64,000 bases of DNA, from contig OU862906.1 of assembly GCA_917880885.1 (NCBI GenBank), positions 63,220,665 to 63,284,664 on the forward strand, read 5' to 3'. A program made the translations under genes and the position numbers. The notes beneath the pieces are model-generated. The model did not search any database. It had not been told where the DNA came from and worked only from the letters and a program-made list of their open reading frames with translations. The DNA comes from Limnephilus marmoratus (Eukaryota > Arthropoda > Insecta > Trichoptera > Limnephilidae). Shown here one piece after another: positions 31,018 through 41,612 of this stretch (position 1 is its first letter; each line of letters starts with the position of its first letter).

Positions 31018-31790
31018 ATAAATGTTGGCCGCCGTGGTCGAGGGGTGAAGCTCTCGACTAGCGATCCGAATGTGGCGGGTTTGAGTTCCGGCGTGCGCGA
31101 GTACATTTTCTTTGATTGTTATTTCACAATTTATTATTTTTAAATAATATAAGTTATATTGGCGGCACGTTCCAGAGTGGAAGATGACTGAAGAGCCTGG
31201 TCCTCCCCATCTTCCTCAGCCCCATCCACATCTCCTTTCCCTCACAACATACCCTAATTGTGGATGCCGTAATAACTGACTCTAGATCAGTGGTTCCCAA
31301 CCTTTTTCTGACCTAGGACCATTTATACGTTTATTTTTTCGACAGGGACCACCAGCAGCGGCTTAGGGTAGGGAGAGAGGGAGGGGGGGGGGGGGGGCGG
31401 CGCCCCGCGTGCCACCCGATGGAGTTTCACCCCCAAGACCACAATTCTCTAGCCACCCCCCCCCCCAGGACGGAACATTTTTTTATGAAGTCGAAATTTG
31501 TGTTTTGTCACAACTTTAATGAGTGGGGGGGGGAGGGGTGACATCGCGTTGTTATCCACCCTATCCGTCCCAGGTGCCACCCATGGTAGCCTAAGACATT
31601 GCTTGTGGTCAGTGGCGTAGGCTAGCGTGGTTGGCACCCGGGATGGATAGCACAACGGGAGGGGCGTAATGGCCACTGACCACAAGGTACAATAATGATA
31701 TCTTGCGGACCACTGGTTGGGAAACCCTGCTCTAGGTGCTAGGAAACAGTTGAGACTTGAGACTCTTATGCGGTATCCATATTGAAAAAA
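31018..31790 (+). mobile_element. SINE-A copy 6 (plus strand), interrupted by an hAT MITE
   Basis: The head at 31022-31095 has TGGTCGAGGGGT-like A-box and GGTTTGAGTTCCGG B-box sequences. The body runs to GGATGCCGTAATAACTGA at 31279, then the MITE intervenes, and the SINE continues from 31738 (AACAGTTGAGACTTGAGACT and onward) to an A-run at about 31785. Confidence 0.75.
31288..31729. mobile_element. hAT-type MITE, copy 1
   Basis: The ends are CAGTGGTTCCCAACC and, read inward from the right, CAGGGTTTCCCAACC, a classic hAT-like terminus. The flanks CTCTAGAT and CTCTAGGT match an 8-bp duplication at 7 of 8 bases. Inside are G- and C-runs and a second inverted pair starting CTTGTGGTCAGTGGC (about 31603-31690). 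No transposase. Confidence 0.85.
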
Positions 31791-32914
31791 AAAATTATGC
31801 ATGGTGGGCACCATACTTGAAAGATTAAACAAAACTATTTTCGGTTGACGTGATGCAAAGATATTCTTCGTAATGTAATTTTCAAAATTGAAACTATTCT
31901 AAATTAAATTATTATAAATGTCTATTTCTTTTGTCCAATTGCTAGACAGATGCTATGATTTAATAGAGTAAAGATTATTATTTTTACTGAACTAGGTCAC
32001 ACTTTATTAAATATTATTTGAATGGCTATCCTTTTCTTAAGCAGGGATACAGTTTTTGTTCGATTAGTACAAATAAAACGTATCTTGTATTTTTAAAATA
32101 TCAATGGATGAATGACGTAATTTTTCAAGTTTACTACCGTTCTAAGGTAATATTTCTGCATTTGACCTGAGGCATTTTATTTTCAAATACTTTCAGCTTC
32201 ACAAATGCTACAATTATAATACCTATCCCGTGATTTTTTAAGGTTCTGCGGTAGGTTTAAATAATATTCAACAATATTAAGTTCGCCATGCAATATCATC
32301 AAAGATTGAGCAGTTAAACCAGGGCCGAGATATGTTCTATACGCAGTATTTAATAGAAGTTTCTAAAATACTTCTAAGCGATCCAATTTTCAAAACAAAA
32401 ACAGACGATTTTGTTTGATTTTGCATTATTTAGTAGGTATGGCTTTATCTTAAGAGGAACGGCAGCGCACCATTTTTCGGCCAAAATACTGAATTGATCT
32501 GAAAAACAATTTTTCATATGAAAAGGTATGTCTAGTAAGGATATGTGCTACTTTATTTATTTGTGTTATGAAATACAAAATACAAGCTATTTAAAGATTC
32601 AATTTTTCATGACTTAGAGACAACTTAGACATTTTTTTGTGAATTAATGGAAATAATTAAAAAAATATTCGTTCATAATTTAAAATTTTTTAAAAATAAC
32701 TTATAATATACCATTGATGTCGCTTTTCCAAATTCCAGTAGATTAAATTCAAAAATCTGTTTCTGAAAAAATAAGAAAATATACAGATTTAGGGAATGAG
32801 ATTAAAAGAATTTGGCATTCTCAGACTATAAAAATATTACCATTTGTTATTTTGGCTACTGGCATTATACCTAGCACTCTCATTCAAAATTTAGGCATAT
32901 TAGATTTATCAAAG
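31791..32914. other. Mostly unrecognised AT-rich sequence
   Basis: No coding signal. CTTAAGAGGAACGGCAGCGC at 32452-32471 resembles the start of repeat R1 (8661), possibly one transposon end without a visible partner. Confidence 0.4.
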
Positions 32915-33213
32915 AATTTATATATAAAAATTAGTCATTTTAAATACATAATATTTTTTAAATATTTATATTGAGGGATCAGTAGGATTTATAGGTCCAA
33001 ATAGCAGTTCCACCGAGCCGAACCCTCTGATATGAAAATATCTGGAGTCGGTGAATTATTTTACCATTTGGTCTCTTTGACATGTTATTCTTGTATTATT
33101 TTGTATTTATTATACTTATATAGTGCAATTGCATAACGTGGCTTGATTCGTGAAAGGGTTAAGTTTTTCCTGCGGGAACGATTTAACCCGGACATAAAAT
33201 CTGAGACGATGGC
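32915..33213 (+). repeat. Dispersed repeat R2, copy a
   Basis: It contains GAGGGATCAGTAGGATTTAT, CCGAGCCGAACCCTCTGATA, TGAAAATATCTGGAGTCGG and CGATTTAACCCGGACAT. The same blocks appear inverted and in mirrored order at 39810-40140. Non-coding. Confidence 0.75.
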
Positions 33214-33650
33214 ATTAGCTCTACACACGAGGCAAAAAAAATCTCTCAGGTCCTATGTCATATTTGGAGATGCAATATTTTGGGTCTTTTTAGGGAAAGG
33301 AGGGAGAGAAAGTTCTGGAAAGGAAAAAGGTATGAGGGTGGGTAGGAATATGTGGTTCAATATGTTCAGGAGGGATATACATATGAATCAATCACTTCCA
33401 GTGCGGTGCAAGGCGATGGAGTCGAGTCGAGAGAGTTCAATTGGAGAGTGCAAAAGGTTTCCCTCAACCGGTCTCTCACGCCACGCAGTAGGTGGGCAAA
33501 CGCATCCGCTGCCAAGACCTAGTTACACTTCACCCCATGAACCCGTGCACCTCTGCTGAATTAGCAAACGTAGCTAACCACTTTGGGTGACCTATGGCAT
33601 TAAAAGGCTCCCGGGGCGGCGGCACCTATAACCGCTTCCCAAATTGATAC
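33214..33650 (-). mobile_element. Short non-autonomous LINE derivative (copy D)
   Basis: It is nearly complete. The minus strand runs from a GGGAAGCGGTTATAGGTGCC leader (right end, with CCGCCCCGGGA) through TAGGTCACCC, the CGGATGCG block and CATCGCCTTGCAC to a decayed 3' hairpin (left). The plus-strand 138-residue frame over it has no homology and is fortuitous. Confidence 0.8.
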
Positions 33651-33844
33651 CCTTAACATAAATATTATAATGAAAAATATAATAAAAATAAATCATTCTA
33701 TGCGTTTTTTGGGTCGAAATTTTAAACTTACATATACACGATTAATTTGTGTTCCAATGTAAATCGGTCCTTTTTAATTTAAAATTAAAGCCCATCAAAA
33801 CGCTCTCATTAATATTTTACATATTTTTAATTTATATTCGCTGG
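33651..33844. other. No recognisable feature
   Basis: Short AT-rich spacer. Confidence 0.4.
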
Positions 33845-33916
33845 GGTCCCGGTTTCGCTCAGGGAGTTGATATGAGATTGAACTGACGTTCGAAGGTTCG
33901 ATCCCACGACGGACCT
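33845..33916 (+). repeat. tRNA-like sequence, probable SINE head
   Basis: GGTCC and GGACC pair as part of an acceptor stem. GCTCAGGGAGTTGATATGAG is an A-box-like D arm, and AGGTTCGATCCCA is a good B box. The acceptor pairs only 5 of 7 and the anticodon stem is weak, so I do not call a functional tRNA. Confidence 0.4.
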
Positions 33917-34000
33917 TGCTTTATATAACCCCACCAATGGGTATGGGGTACTTAAAGCAAGCCCCACCCATACAAAAAAGGCTTAGAATAGTCCACAATG

Positions 34001-34013
34001 TTCCAGAACATTC
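34001..34013. promoter_or_regulatory. Heat-shock-element-like motif
   Basis: TTCCAGAACATTC is a perfect TTCnnGAAnnTTC arrangement of three alternating HSF half-sites. No adjacent gene is visible. It may belong to an unrecognised retroelement promoter or be chance. Confidence 0.3.
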
Positions 34014-34183
34014 CACAACTTTTAAGAGTGTTGTGTTCTGTTCTACACTCGTACTCGTTTAGCGGGACGTACACTTTTGTACACTTTCTTTTCTTTATTA
34101 AATTTTATTTACGGAGTAGCAAGGGCAATTTTTTTTTATGAAATCATTAAACTGTCAAATAATTGCCAAACTTGCCTCTAAAA

Positions 34184-34515
34184 CAGCGGTTCCCAACCGG
34201 TGGTCCGTGAACCACAGGTGGTCCGCGACATTTAAAATGTGGTCCACGAAACATTTATTTACTACAAAACCGAATCGAAAGGTATCCAAAAGCTGATTCA
34301 CAATCTTTTTCGGTATTAATGATGGAGAGGTAACTGAAGAAGTCCAAGAAGAGCACATTGAATTGCAAAATAATAATAATAATTGGCTAATTTATATAGC
34401 GCCGTTTTCATGGAAAATCACCGCAAGGGCGCGTTCATATACGCAATTAACAGTTTATCACTATCATACCTTTTGTCATAGTGGTCCGTGGTCAAAAAAA
34501 GGTCAGGAACCACTG
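34184..34515. mobile_element. hAT-type MITE, copy 2
   Basis: The ends are CAGCGGTTCCCAACCGG and, read inward, CAGTGGTTCCTGACC. The perfect 8-bp duplication CTCTAAAA lies at 34176-34183 and 34516-34523. The inner TGGTCCGTG block is inverted near both ends. At 332 bp it has no transposase. Confidence 0.9.
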
Positions 34516-34554
34516 CTCTAAAATCACGAAAAACATAATCTTTATTTTTAATTT

Positions 34555-34740
34555 TTAAACTTTATGAGTAAAATCTCAAATTATAATATTGAATTAAATG
34601 AAGACAATATTAGCGAAACTCAATCGAAAATCTGGAGACAGAAAAATCAGAAAAGATATTGGCTCCGCTGGGACTCGAACCCAGGACCCTTTGCTTACAT
34701 GGCAAGAGCTCTACCGATTACAATTTGGTCACTTTTAACT
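34555..34740 (-). mobile_element. tRNA-derived SINE-B, reference copy
   Basis: The minus-strand head has CGGTAGAGCTCTTGCC and CTGGGTTCGAGTCCCAGCGG, with an anticodon loop CATGTAA (Thr TGT-like but A at position 33). The body has TTTTTCTGTCTCCAGATTTT, GAGTTTCGCTAATATTGTCT and ends AAAATTAAAAATAAAG. The 5' acceptor strand does not pair, so it is a SINE head, not a tRNA gene. Confidence 0.75.
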
Positions 34741-34924
34741 GTATCATACTTCGACTAAAAACTACCAACATTTTCTTAACGCATATATTATTGGCTGCTA
34801 TCTTTATATACGATTGCAGGATTCAACTCGAACTAAATGCAATCTAGATAGTGTCTGGATAAATTTTAATCCATTTTACTTTTAATACGCGACATCTATT
34901 GACTTTTCTGCAAGTCTAGGATGA

Positions 34925-35030
34925 ATATTTATTTTTAAACTTTATGAGTAAAATCTCAAATTTTAATTTACTTTGAGTTTCGATTGAGTTTCGCTAATAT
35001 TGTCTTCATTCAATTTAATTATTAAAAAAC
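34925..35030. mobile_element. SINE-B fragments in inverted order
   Basis: A minus-strand 3' part (34928-34965) is followed at once by a plus-strand body part with GAGTTTCGCTAATATTGTCT (34984-35030), the same arrangement as at 19917-20089. Confidence 0.55.
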
Positions 35031-36428
35031 ATAATCCTTTATTGGCCTATATAATTAAATTAAAAGCACAAATAAATAAACTACCACATAAACAAGAGTT
35101 CAGATATTTGCTATGCTATATTTGATTTAAAAAAAATATTATTAAGTTTGGTCAAGAATTCTGGCCCCAAATTCAAATTTAAGTTTAGTATGAAAAAGGC
35201 CGCGCAGCCGTTTCCATTAATAAAAAATATTCGTACATATCGTGAATTACATTTAAAAAAAAAGAACAGAAATTTTCCTTCCAACAACTTAATACACAAA
35301 AGACAATTAAATTGCGATTTTTTAGCTTAAAATTTTTCTTACTGTTATTATTTCAACCTCCCATTATTATTATTATGATCAGGATTATTGTGTTTGTCAG
35401 AGACCAGAGGTTCGCGCATTCATTCCGCTACCGCGAATCTGTATTGTAAATGTCAGATGTATAATTGAAATTCACATCTTTATGTACAAATGTTAGTAAT
35501 CCATTTCTTAGCCCGACAGGCTTTTTATTTGTTGACATTCCGTCTTTTGCAGAATCAACTAGATGGGTCCTAAAAGTTTATTGTAAAAATGGGTTGCTGG
35601 ACAACAAAGGTTTGTTCAGCAATTTTCTTAATACTTACTTAAATTAACAACTCACCCTTTTACACGAAGCTTCTTACTCTGAGAAAATAAAAACAATTCA
35701 CTAAATCCAGTTTACGCGTGTCGGTTTATGGCTAAGAATCACTCTACAATCTGTCAAATAAAAAGCAAGCCCTTTGATAACTTTTATTTTTTCTAAACTT
35801 CTGACGCCATTAATCCGTTGCAATAAAAAAAATTTACAAAAAATCTCCCTGTAAGGTCGGGATTTTTTTTCATTAATTTGTCGTACAAAATCCAAGGCAT
35901 AAATTTAATATCAATATATTATAAATTTTTTATATGTAAATTTTGCATTTGGCGCCGACAGAATCATATATTTTAGGAGTTATTAAACACGACTTTGGAT
36001 TTTTAAAAAATCAGTAAGAATAAAAGGCCTGTGTAATGTGAACGATGCCAATAAAACAAGCAATGTGAGTTCCATAAGTCCAAATTTATTCATACGGCAT
36101 GACTTACGTATGTCATTATGTTAATCCTGCTCAATGATCAAAGCTAACTTGAATTATGGCCGGAAATATTTTTTAACATTAAATCATGTAACAGAATTTG
36201 TCTTGGCAAATATGTGATAAAAACATCATTATATTGTTTCGTTTAAAGGAGAGTGTGGCCTTTAAAAAAATTTTTAACAAACTCCAACCTCGCATAATAA
36301 GGAATTTTCACAGTATTACGCAAACGTGAATTTCCCCAAGTTAAAACATTGCTGATTGAAACGTAAAAAATGCTTCGTATCGAAAATGGAAATATTAAAA
36401 AATGCTTTATTAATTACAACACTTAAAT
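35031..36428. other. Mostly unrecognised AT-rich sequence
   Basis: No coding similarity. TTTGGCGCCGACAGAATC at about 35948-35965, after a ...TTTTGCA run, looks like a retroelement primer-binding site next to an LTR end, but no LTR pair or coding region supports it. Confidence 0.4.
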
Positions 36429-36885
36429 TTGGGAAGCGGTTATGGGTACCGCCACCCCGGGAACCATTTATTGGATAATCAAAACCTCTGCCACAGGTCA
36501 CTCCAAGTGGTTCGCTACGTTTGGTGATTTAGAAGGGTTCATGGGGTGAGGTTTGTCCGGGTTTTGGCGGCGGATGCGTCTGGCCACCAGTTACCTGGCA
36601 GGCCGGATTGGAGAGAATGGTTGAGGGAGTCCCTTTGACTTCTCTAGCCGTACTCTCTCGGAACATCGCCTTGCACCTCAGTGGGAGCGATGGATTCATA
36701 CGTCAGTCACTCCTGGACGCACTGACCCTCAGATTCCTACCCAACCCTATCACCCTTTTCCGTTCCAGAACTTCCTCTCCTTCCTTTCCTAAAAAGACCT
36801 TCCAAACAGAATCCCCAAAGATGACAAAGGTCTTTAGGGGAATAATTTTCCTCAGTGCCTCCTGTGTGGAAAAAATAACTGCATT
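36429..36885 (+). mobile_element. Short non-autonomous LINE derivative (copy A), full length
   Basis: Complete order on the plus strand: TTTGGGAAGCGGTTATGGGT leader, CCGGGAACCATTTATTGGAT, GTCACTCCAAGTGG, GTTTGGTGATTTAGAAGG, GCGGCGGATGCGTCTGG, CATCGCCTTGCACC, CCTACCCAACCCTATC, TTTCCTAAAAAGACCTTCC and the decayed terminal hairpin ending CCTCCTGTGTGGAAAAAAT. At about 455 bp this is a good size reference for the family. Confidence 0.85.
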
Positions 36886-36949
36886 TAAATGTTTCTTACA
36901 AAAATTTAACCGTTAATTACACATATTTAACTTTTAGTTGGTAAATTTT

Positions 36950-37141
36950 GGTATATATAAATGAAACAATGTTACTTTGTTTGAACCACTTGTATATTTG
37001 AGTAAAGCCGACCGGTTTCGGAACGACAGTTCCTTCTTCAGGGCAAACGTATACTGATTTGACAATTACAAAATAGTGGATGTAATAATTACAATACAAG
37101 TGGTGCAAACAAAGTACCATTGTTTCATGTATCTATAATGG
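36950..37141. mobile_element. Inverted-repeat element carrying a hammerhead motif
   Basis: Arms of about 45 bp (ATGAAACAATGTTACTTTGT and its complement with 2-3 differences) at 36950-36997 and 37091-37141 enclose the motif at 37007-37044. It has no protein and the same architecture as 29224-29343. Confidence 0.7.
37007..37044 (-). ncRNA. Hammerhead ribozyme-like motif (type I)
   Basis: The minus strand has stem I GCC, core CTGAAGA, one extra A, stem II GGAAC with loop TGTC and GTTCC, GAAA, the palindrome ACCGGT, C at the cleavage position and GGC closing stem I. The core matches CUGANGA...GAAA, and stem II is fully paired. It has the same extra base as the copy at 29279. Confidence 0.72.
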
Positions 37142-37396
37142 ATAACCATAAAGTTATAGCTACATTCAAACGTATATATATATATATATTATTTTTTTAT
37201 TATAGCGACTATATAGAAAACATTTTACATACAAAATGTAATGTGAATTTAAGTATAAAATATTGTATTTCTTAGTCCTCCTCACTAGGGGGTCCTGTGC
37301 CGAGGCACAGTATATATGTGTATATATATATATATATGTAAAACACTTTTCTCGGTTTACCCGCGTAACGTAGTCCTGAGAAGGACTTTTTAACTC

Positions 37397-37436
37397 CTGA
37401 CGTTTCGGACAGATCACACTGTCCATCTTCAGAGGC
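37397..37436 (-). ncRNA. Hammerhead ribozyme-like motif, left arm of the palindrome
   Basis: This is the mirror image of 37566-37605, read on the minus strand. See that entry for the structural elements. Confidence 0.65.
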
Positions 37437-37565
37437 CTTATGTCTTTAGCTTTTGTCTCAAACTGATAGCTTTCGCATGTCTGTTCGGTCCAGAATCCAA
37501 TTGGATTCTGGACCGAACAGACATGCGAAAGCTATCAGTTTGAGACAAAAGCTAAAGACATAAGG

Positions 37566-37605
37566 CCTCTGAAGATGGACAGTGTGATCTGTCCGAAACG
37601 TCAGG
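37566..37605 (+). ncRNA. Hammerhead ribozyme-like motif, right arm of the palindrome
   Basis: Core CTGAAGA at 37569-37575, an extra T, stem II GGACAG (37577-37582) with loop TGTGAT and CTGTCC (37589-37594), GAAA (37595-37598), self-complementary ACGT as stem III, C37602 at the cleavage position, and AGG pairing with CCT (37566-37568) as stem I. This is the strongest stem II of the set (6 bp). Confidence 0.72.
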
Positions 37606-37849
37606 AGTTAAAAAGTCCTTCTCAGGACTACGTTACGCGGGTAAACCGAGAAAAGTGTTTTACATCTTACACCCGTGAAAACCTTAACCATAACATATAT
37701 ATATATATATATACACATATATATAGATATATCTTCATGCCAACGTATTATCTTTCCATTGCAGATTTTATATTAATTCCACCATACTTTATCAACATAT
37801 TCATTGATACTGAGTGCTTATTCGAACGCATATTTCATTGCTGGGTTCT

Positions 37850-38270
37850 TACAGTACTATACTATACGATGCATTGGTTAGAAGTAGGCTTGAGAGCGGG
37901 TCGGTGGTTTGGAGCCTGCACAAGGTGAAGTGTTCCCCCATGTTGGAGAAGGTACATAAGACATTTATGACATTTCTCTACCCGAGGGAGTATGGATACT
38001 ACCCATGGCTCTATCCCAATGACTTCCTCTTGGGCATGTTATGAATCATCTATGGATGAGAAGGAATGGTTATATCATATGTCTTCAGACCGATTTGTGG
38101 ATGGTTCGAAAACTCGACTATCATGGAGAACCTGTTCCCGATGGTTATCTCCATCCAGACAGCATAGACCATTTTATCTTCCGGCCTGCAGGAGTAATTG
38201 CCAATTGTCATGTCGGTAGGGAGAGCTATCTCGTTGTCAAATACTTCGGGAATTGATGTATTATATCGGC
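37850..38270 (+). pseudogene. LINE RT thumb/tail fragment
   Basis: The plus strand reads YDALVRSRLESGSVVWSLHK, KVHKTFMTFLYPREYGYYPW and LYPNDFLLGML: the LVRSxLEYxSxVWSP region and the following tail of Jockey/CR1-like RTs. Frame changes follow; a VMSVGRAISLSNTSGIDVLY segment near 38200-38265 resembles the usual C-terminal end. 5'-truncated. Confidence 0.75.
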
Positions 38271-38459
38271 AAGCTTTTTTGCTGCCGGTATAAAATATGC
38301 TTTTATATATGTGTTTTGGATTTTGCATGGCAGATAGGCGATTAATGGTTGCTTTGTAGTTGTGATGGGTTTAGTATTGATAAGTAGGGCACTTATTGTT
38401 TTCCTTATGTATCTTTTTAAAACGACATGATACCTATATTATTATTTTATTTTATTTTT

Positions 38460-38945
38460 TATTGTAGATAATAGAACTAGCTTTTGCTTCCGGCTTCGCT
38501 CGCTTAGTATTAGGGGGGTTTCCACTCCGTCTCCTCCACCTTCCCTAACCCCACTCCACCCTCCCCCCTCCCTTCCCCCACCCCTCCACCTTACCCCTCC
38601 CCACTCTCCCCCCTATCCACCACCTCCCAACCTTCCTCCCCTTTCTCCCCTCCCCCCGATCCTCCCCCCACCCCCGAACCAACCCCTCCCCCCCCCTTCA
38701 CAAACCCCCCCTCACCAACCCCTCCATACCCCTTACATTCATTATTCAAACAGCTCGCATGCCACCTTTTGCAATTTTTTAATACAAATTTCATAATGCC
38801 AGAGCTCTGAGCTATAACCTATATCTTATTCTGATGTATGAGCTATATTACTGTAAAGTTCCATTAAAATCCATTCAGTAGTTTTTGCGTGAAAGAATAA
38901 CAAACATACATACATCCATACAAACATTCGCCTTTATAATATTAA
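38460..38945 (+). repeat. Pyrimidine-rich insect repeat (family K), copy 4
   Basis: It contains CTAGCTTTTGCTTCCGGCTT, a 200-bp C-rich block, ATAATGCCAGAGCTCTGAGC and the widely distributed ending CATTCAGTAGTTTTTGCGTG and AATAACAAACATACATACAT. The minus-strand Gly-rich frame over the C-block is compositional. Confidence 0.65.
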
Positions 38946-39809
38946 TACAGTAGGAAGGATATGAGATACATTTAGGTATTCATATATATTTTACAAAATA
39001 TTGGTCATGTATACCTTAAAAGAAGAGGGGAGCTCTTGTGCCTGCTTGTAATGTTCTTGTTGAAAAAATATATTGAAAATATTTGTCAAATTCCTGATTG
39101 AAATATTATTAAAGTTGAGTAATTGTTACATTTTATTTTAAATCATTTATCCTCGTTTAACCTGTCAAATGGCCTGGAATTTATGGCTTGTATTTGGAAA
39201 CAACCGCGCGGAAATTACCATGCTGACTTTACCTAAAAAAAAAATATTCATACAAAAATGAACTGATGTTTTTATTTCTACACAAACCTGAATAGACACC
39301 CTACGTGAAAAAATAAAATTCAAAGGTGTTTGCTAGAAAAATAAATACCTTTAAATGCATTTGGAGAAAAACAAAAAATGTACTAATTTCGATTGACGTG
39401 CATGAAATGTGAAATATTCTTTAAACGTTCAACGAACTTAAATTTTCTATGATTTTTTTTATTTTATTTTTTCCCATTATACATTTCAAAAGTAATTTTT
39501 ATACATTTTCTAAATATATATAACATAACACAAGATAAAAATAAAGTAAAAAAGAATATATATAAGACTAAAGTAGATAATGGGAACCCATTAAGGCACT
39601 GCCTGTGCGTGGGTAACATTAACTAAAGTGCTAAATTTAAGTGTATTTTTTAAAATTGGAACTGCTTGTGTGATGAATAGTAATTCAGACAAGCGATAAA
39701 GTGGGTACCAACCTTTAATATTCTAACAGAAAAAAATATTTTAATTTGTCTTTTTCAAAATTTGAATTATACTCGTAATGTCCTCCCATTTTTCTGCTTT
39801 TATTTACGC
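38946..39809. other. Unrecognised sequence, possible LINE 3' UTR
   Basis: 39470-39640 contains AATGGGAACCCATTAAGGCA and CTGCCTGTGCGTGGGTAAC after AT-rich UTR-like sequence, similar in style to the minus-strand LINE 3' ends at 5100 and 40950. No coding part. Confidence 0.35.
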
Positions 39810-40140
39810 ATCAGATTTCATGTCCGGGTTAAATCGTTCCCACAGGAAAAACAACCCTTTCACACACTTTTCCACAAATGATTACCTGGTCAATCCACGT
39901 TATACAATTGCACTATATATGTAAAATAAATACAAAATAATACAAGAACAACATGCCAAAGAGACCAAATGGGAAAAAAATTCACCGACTCCAGATATTT
40001 TCATATCAGAGGGTTCGGCTCGGTGGAACTCCTAATTGGACCTATAGATCCTACTGATCCCTCAATATAAATATTTAAAAAATCTTTTATAATCCTACAT
40101 GTATTTAAAATGTCTGATTTTTGCATTTTTATATATAATA
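39810..40140 (-). repeat. Dispersed repeat R2, copy b
   Basis: Inverted relative of 32915-33213, about 6.6 kb away. ATGTCCGGGTTAAATCGTTC, TATCAGAGGGTTCGGCTCGG and ATCCTACTGATCCCTC are shared in mirrored order. Confidence 0.75.
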
Positions 40141-40914
40141 AGCCTTTTACGTTGTTAGTATTATTATTAAATTGTTCAAAATGATTTAGACTTTCTGATT
40201 TAGTAACTACGCATTATTCATTAATGGGCGGAAGTACATCTTGGAATGCATCTTAGAGGAAAAATCGTTAATTCTTTAAAAATTCAATATACTTTAAAAA
40301 AATGGATAAAATAATTTAACATGTATTTCAAATTCCCTCCCTGGATTCAAGTCACTTCACATTGTAATATGTTTTCTCTAGAGTGCCCTTCGCCACATTT
40401 GTTCCCAGCACGCCTCGCCTCAACTTGACCTAAGGAGGAGGTAAACCTTCATTCGCAACAGCTCGTGCCTAGTTTTAGAGCTTACAGAAGGTTTGGGGAC
40501 TTTCGAAATAATTACCAAATTATTTATTTACTTCACCCATCAAAATGGTGCTTGAAAATACTCGCATTGTTTTCGTACATATGGCTAAAAAAACATGTGG
40601 AACTATAAAAAATCAATGAATAGTTGAAAACTCGACAAGGTTGTTTTTCCAGGTACGTATTTGATTCACGCACCTTTCAAAATGTGATATCTATGTAGCA
40701 CGGTTGGAAAACCTTCCCGTCTGAGGCCATTTTGCGGAATCACTTTCATTTTTCGAAGGGAACTCTATTGTACTTATTACTTATTACCATTCTATTCATT
40801 ACTGCATAATAACTGCATTCGGTACGCGAGAATGGTTTCCCTATAATTACGTCAGCGATCGCGTCAGTCATTCCGTTTAATATTTATTTTTATTAAGTTT
40901 AATTTTTTTATTAT
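40141..40914. other. No recognisable feature
   Basis: Nothing recognised. Confidence 0.4.
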
Positions 40915-41612
40915 TCATCTTTATTAGTTATTGACTTACAATTTGTTTTATTCCATGCCTAACTCACTAGGAGAACCTGTGTTGAGAGTAGGCGCTTAGC
41001 ATGAGCAGTTTATAATAATAACACATACAAAGTACACATAATAACACAATATTACAAGAAACAGTTAATCATAAACGTAAAATTGAAAAAATAAATACTT
41101 TTAAGTTAGTTTTGATAAAATCTTCGAAGTTGGATCTGTTTTGGCTGGTAATCCAGGACTTGGTGTCAGATTTATATTTAAGATACATTGTGTTTTGTTT
41201 AATTGCCAGTGGAAGTGTATTATATAGTTTTGTTGCAAAGTAACTAAAATTTCTTTGGCCAAAGGTTGTTTTAGCAAAAGGGGTAAGTTGGAGATTATGC
41301 CCTTTGATTCTAGTATCTCGAGCAGTTTGGACATTTTCAAAGGTGGTTCTGTGTTTGTAAAGATATGCTAATATGTTTTTGGCATAAGTTTGCCTAATGT
41401 CCAAGACACAGATTCTCGTAAAGATTTCATCCGAAATGCTTGTGATCGGTAGTTTTAATATAGTCTTAATAATTAGTTTCTGGGCTTCAAAGATCGGACC
41501 AATGTCGGCAGCGTTTGCTCCTCCCCAGGCTATAATACCGTATTCAATTAGAGATTGACCTAGAGCATAGTAAATTGTTTTGAGTTGTTTCAAGTTTAAA
41601 AATTATAAAAAT
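40915..41612 (-). pseudogene. LINE family J RT tail, copy 2
   Basis: The 174-residue minus frame reads LKQLKTIYYALGQSLIEYGI, IAWGG and onward to TTFGQRNFSYFATKLYNTLP. It is close to the copy at 5092-7741 (LKQMKTVYFALCQSIIECGI, VRGG), so both are family J. The 3' UTR has ACTCACTAGGAGAACCTGTG near 40965. It is 5'-truncated, and the frame is intact over the retained part. Confidence 0.82.

Larger units (their letters stand above)
37336..37665. repeat. Perfect 330-bp palindrome without spacer
   Basis: The centre lies between 37500 and 37501 (TCCAA|TTGGA). I checked the 165-bp arms block by block and found no mismatch. (TA)n tracts flank both sides (37308-37337 and 37693-37735). Each arm contains a hammerhead-like motif. 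The identical peptides readable from both strands are a consequence of the symmetry. Confidence 0.95.

Noticed and set aside
31449..31832. 127-residue minus-strand protein
   Set aside because: It crosses the MITE/SINE junction and a poly-G tract; fortuitous.
33143..33559. 138-residue plus-strand protein
   Set aside because: It spans repeat R2 and the antisense of a short LINE derivative; no homology and boundaries cross element borders.
34663..34735. Functional tRNA-Thr gene on the minus strand
   Set aside because: The 5' acceptor strand does not pair with the 3' strand, and the body recurs as SINE-B at 19917 and 34925.
37166..37928. Two proteins with an identical 30-residue stretch on opposite strands
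   Set aside because: The identity is forced by the perfect palindrome; neither has homology.
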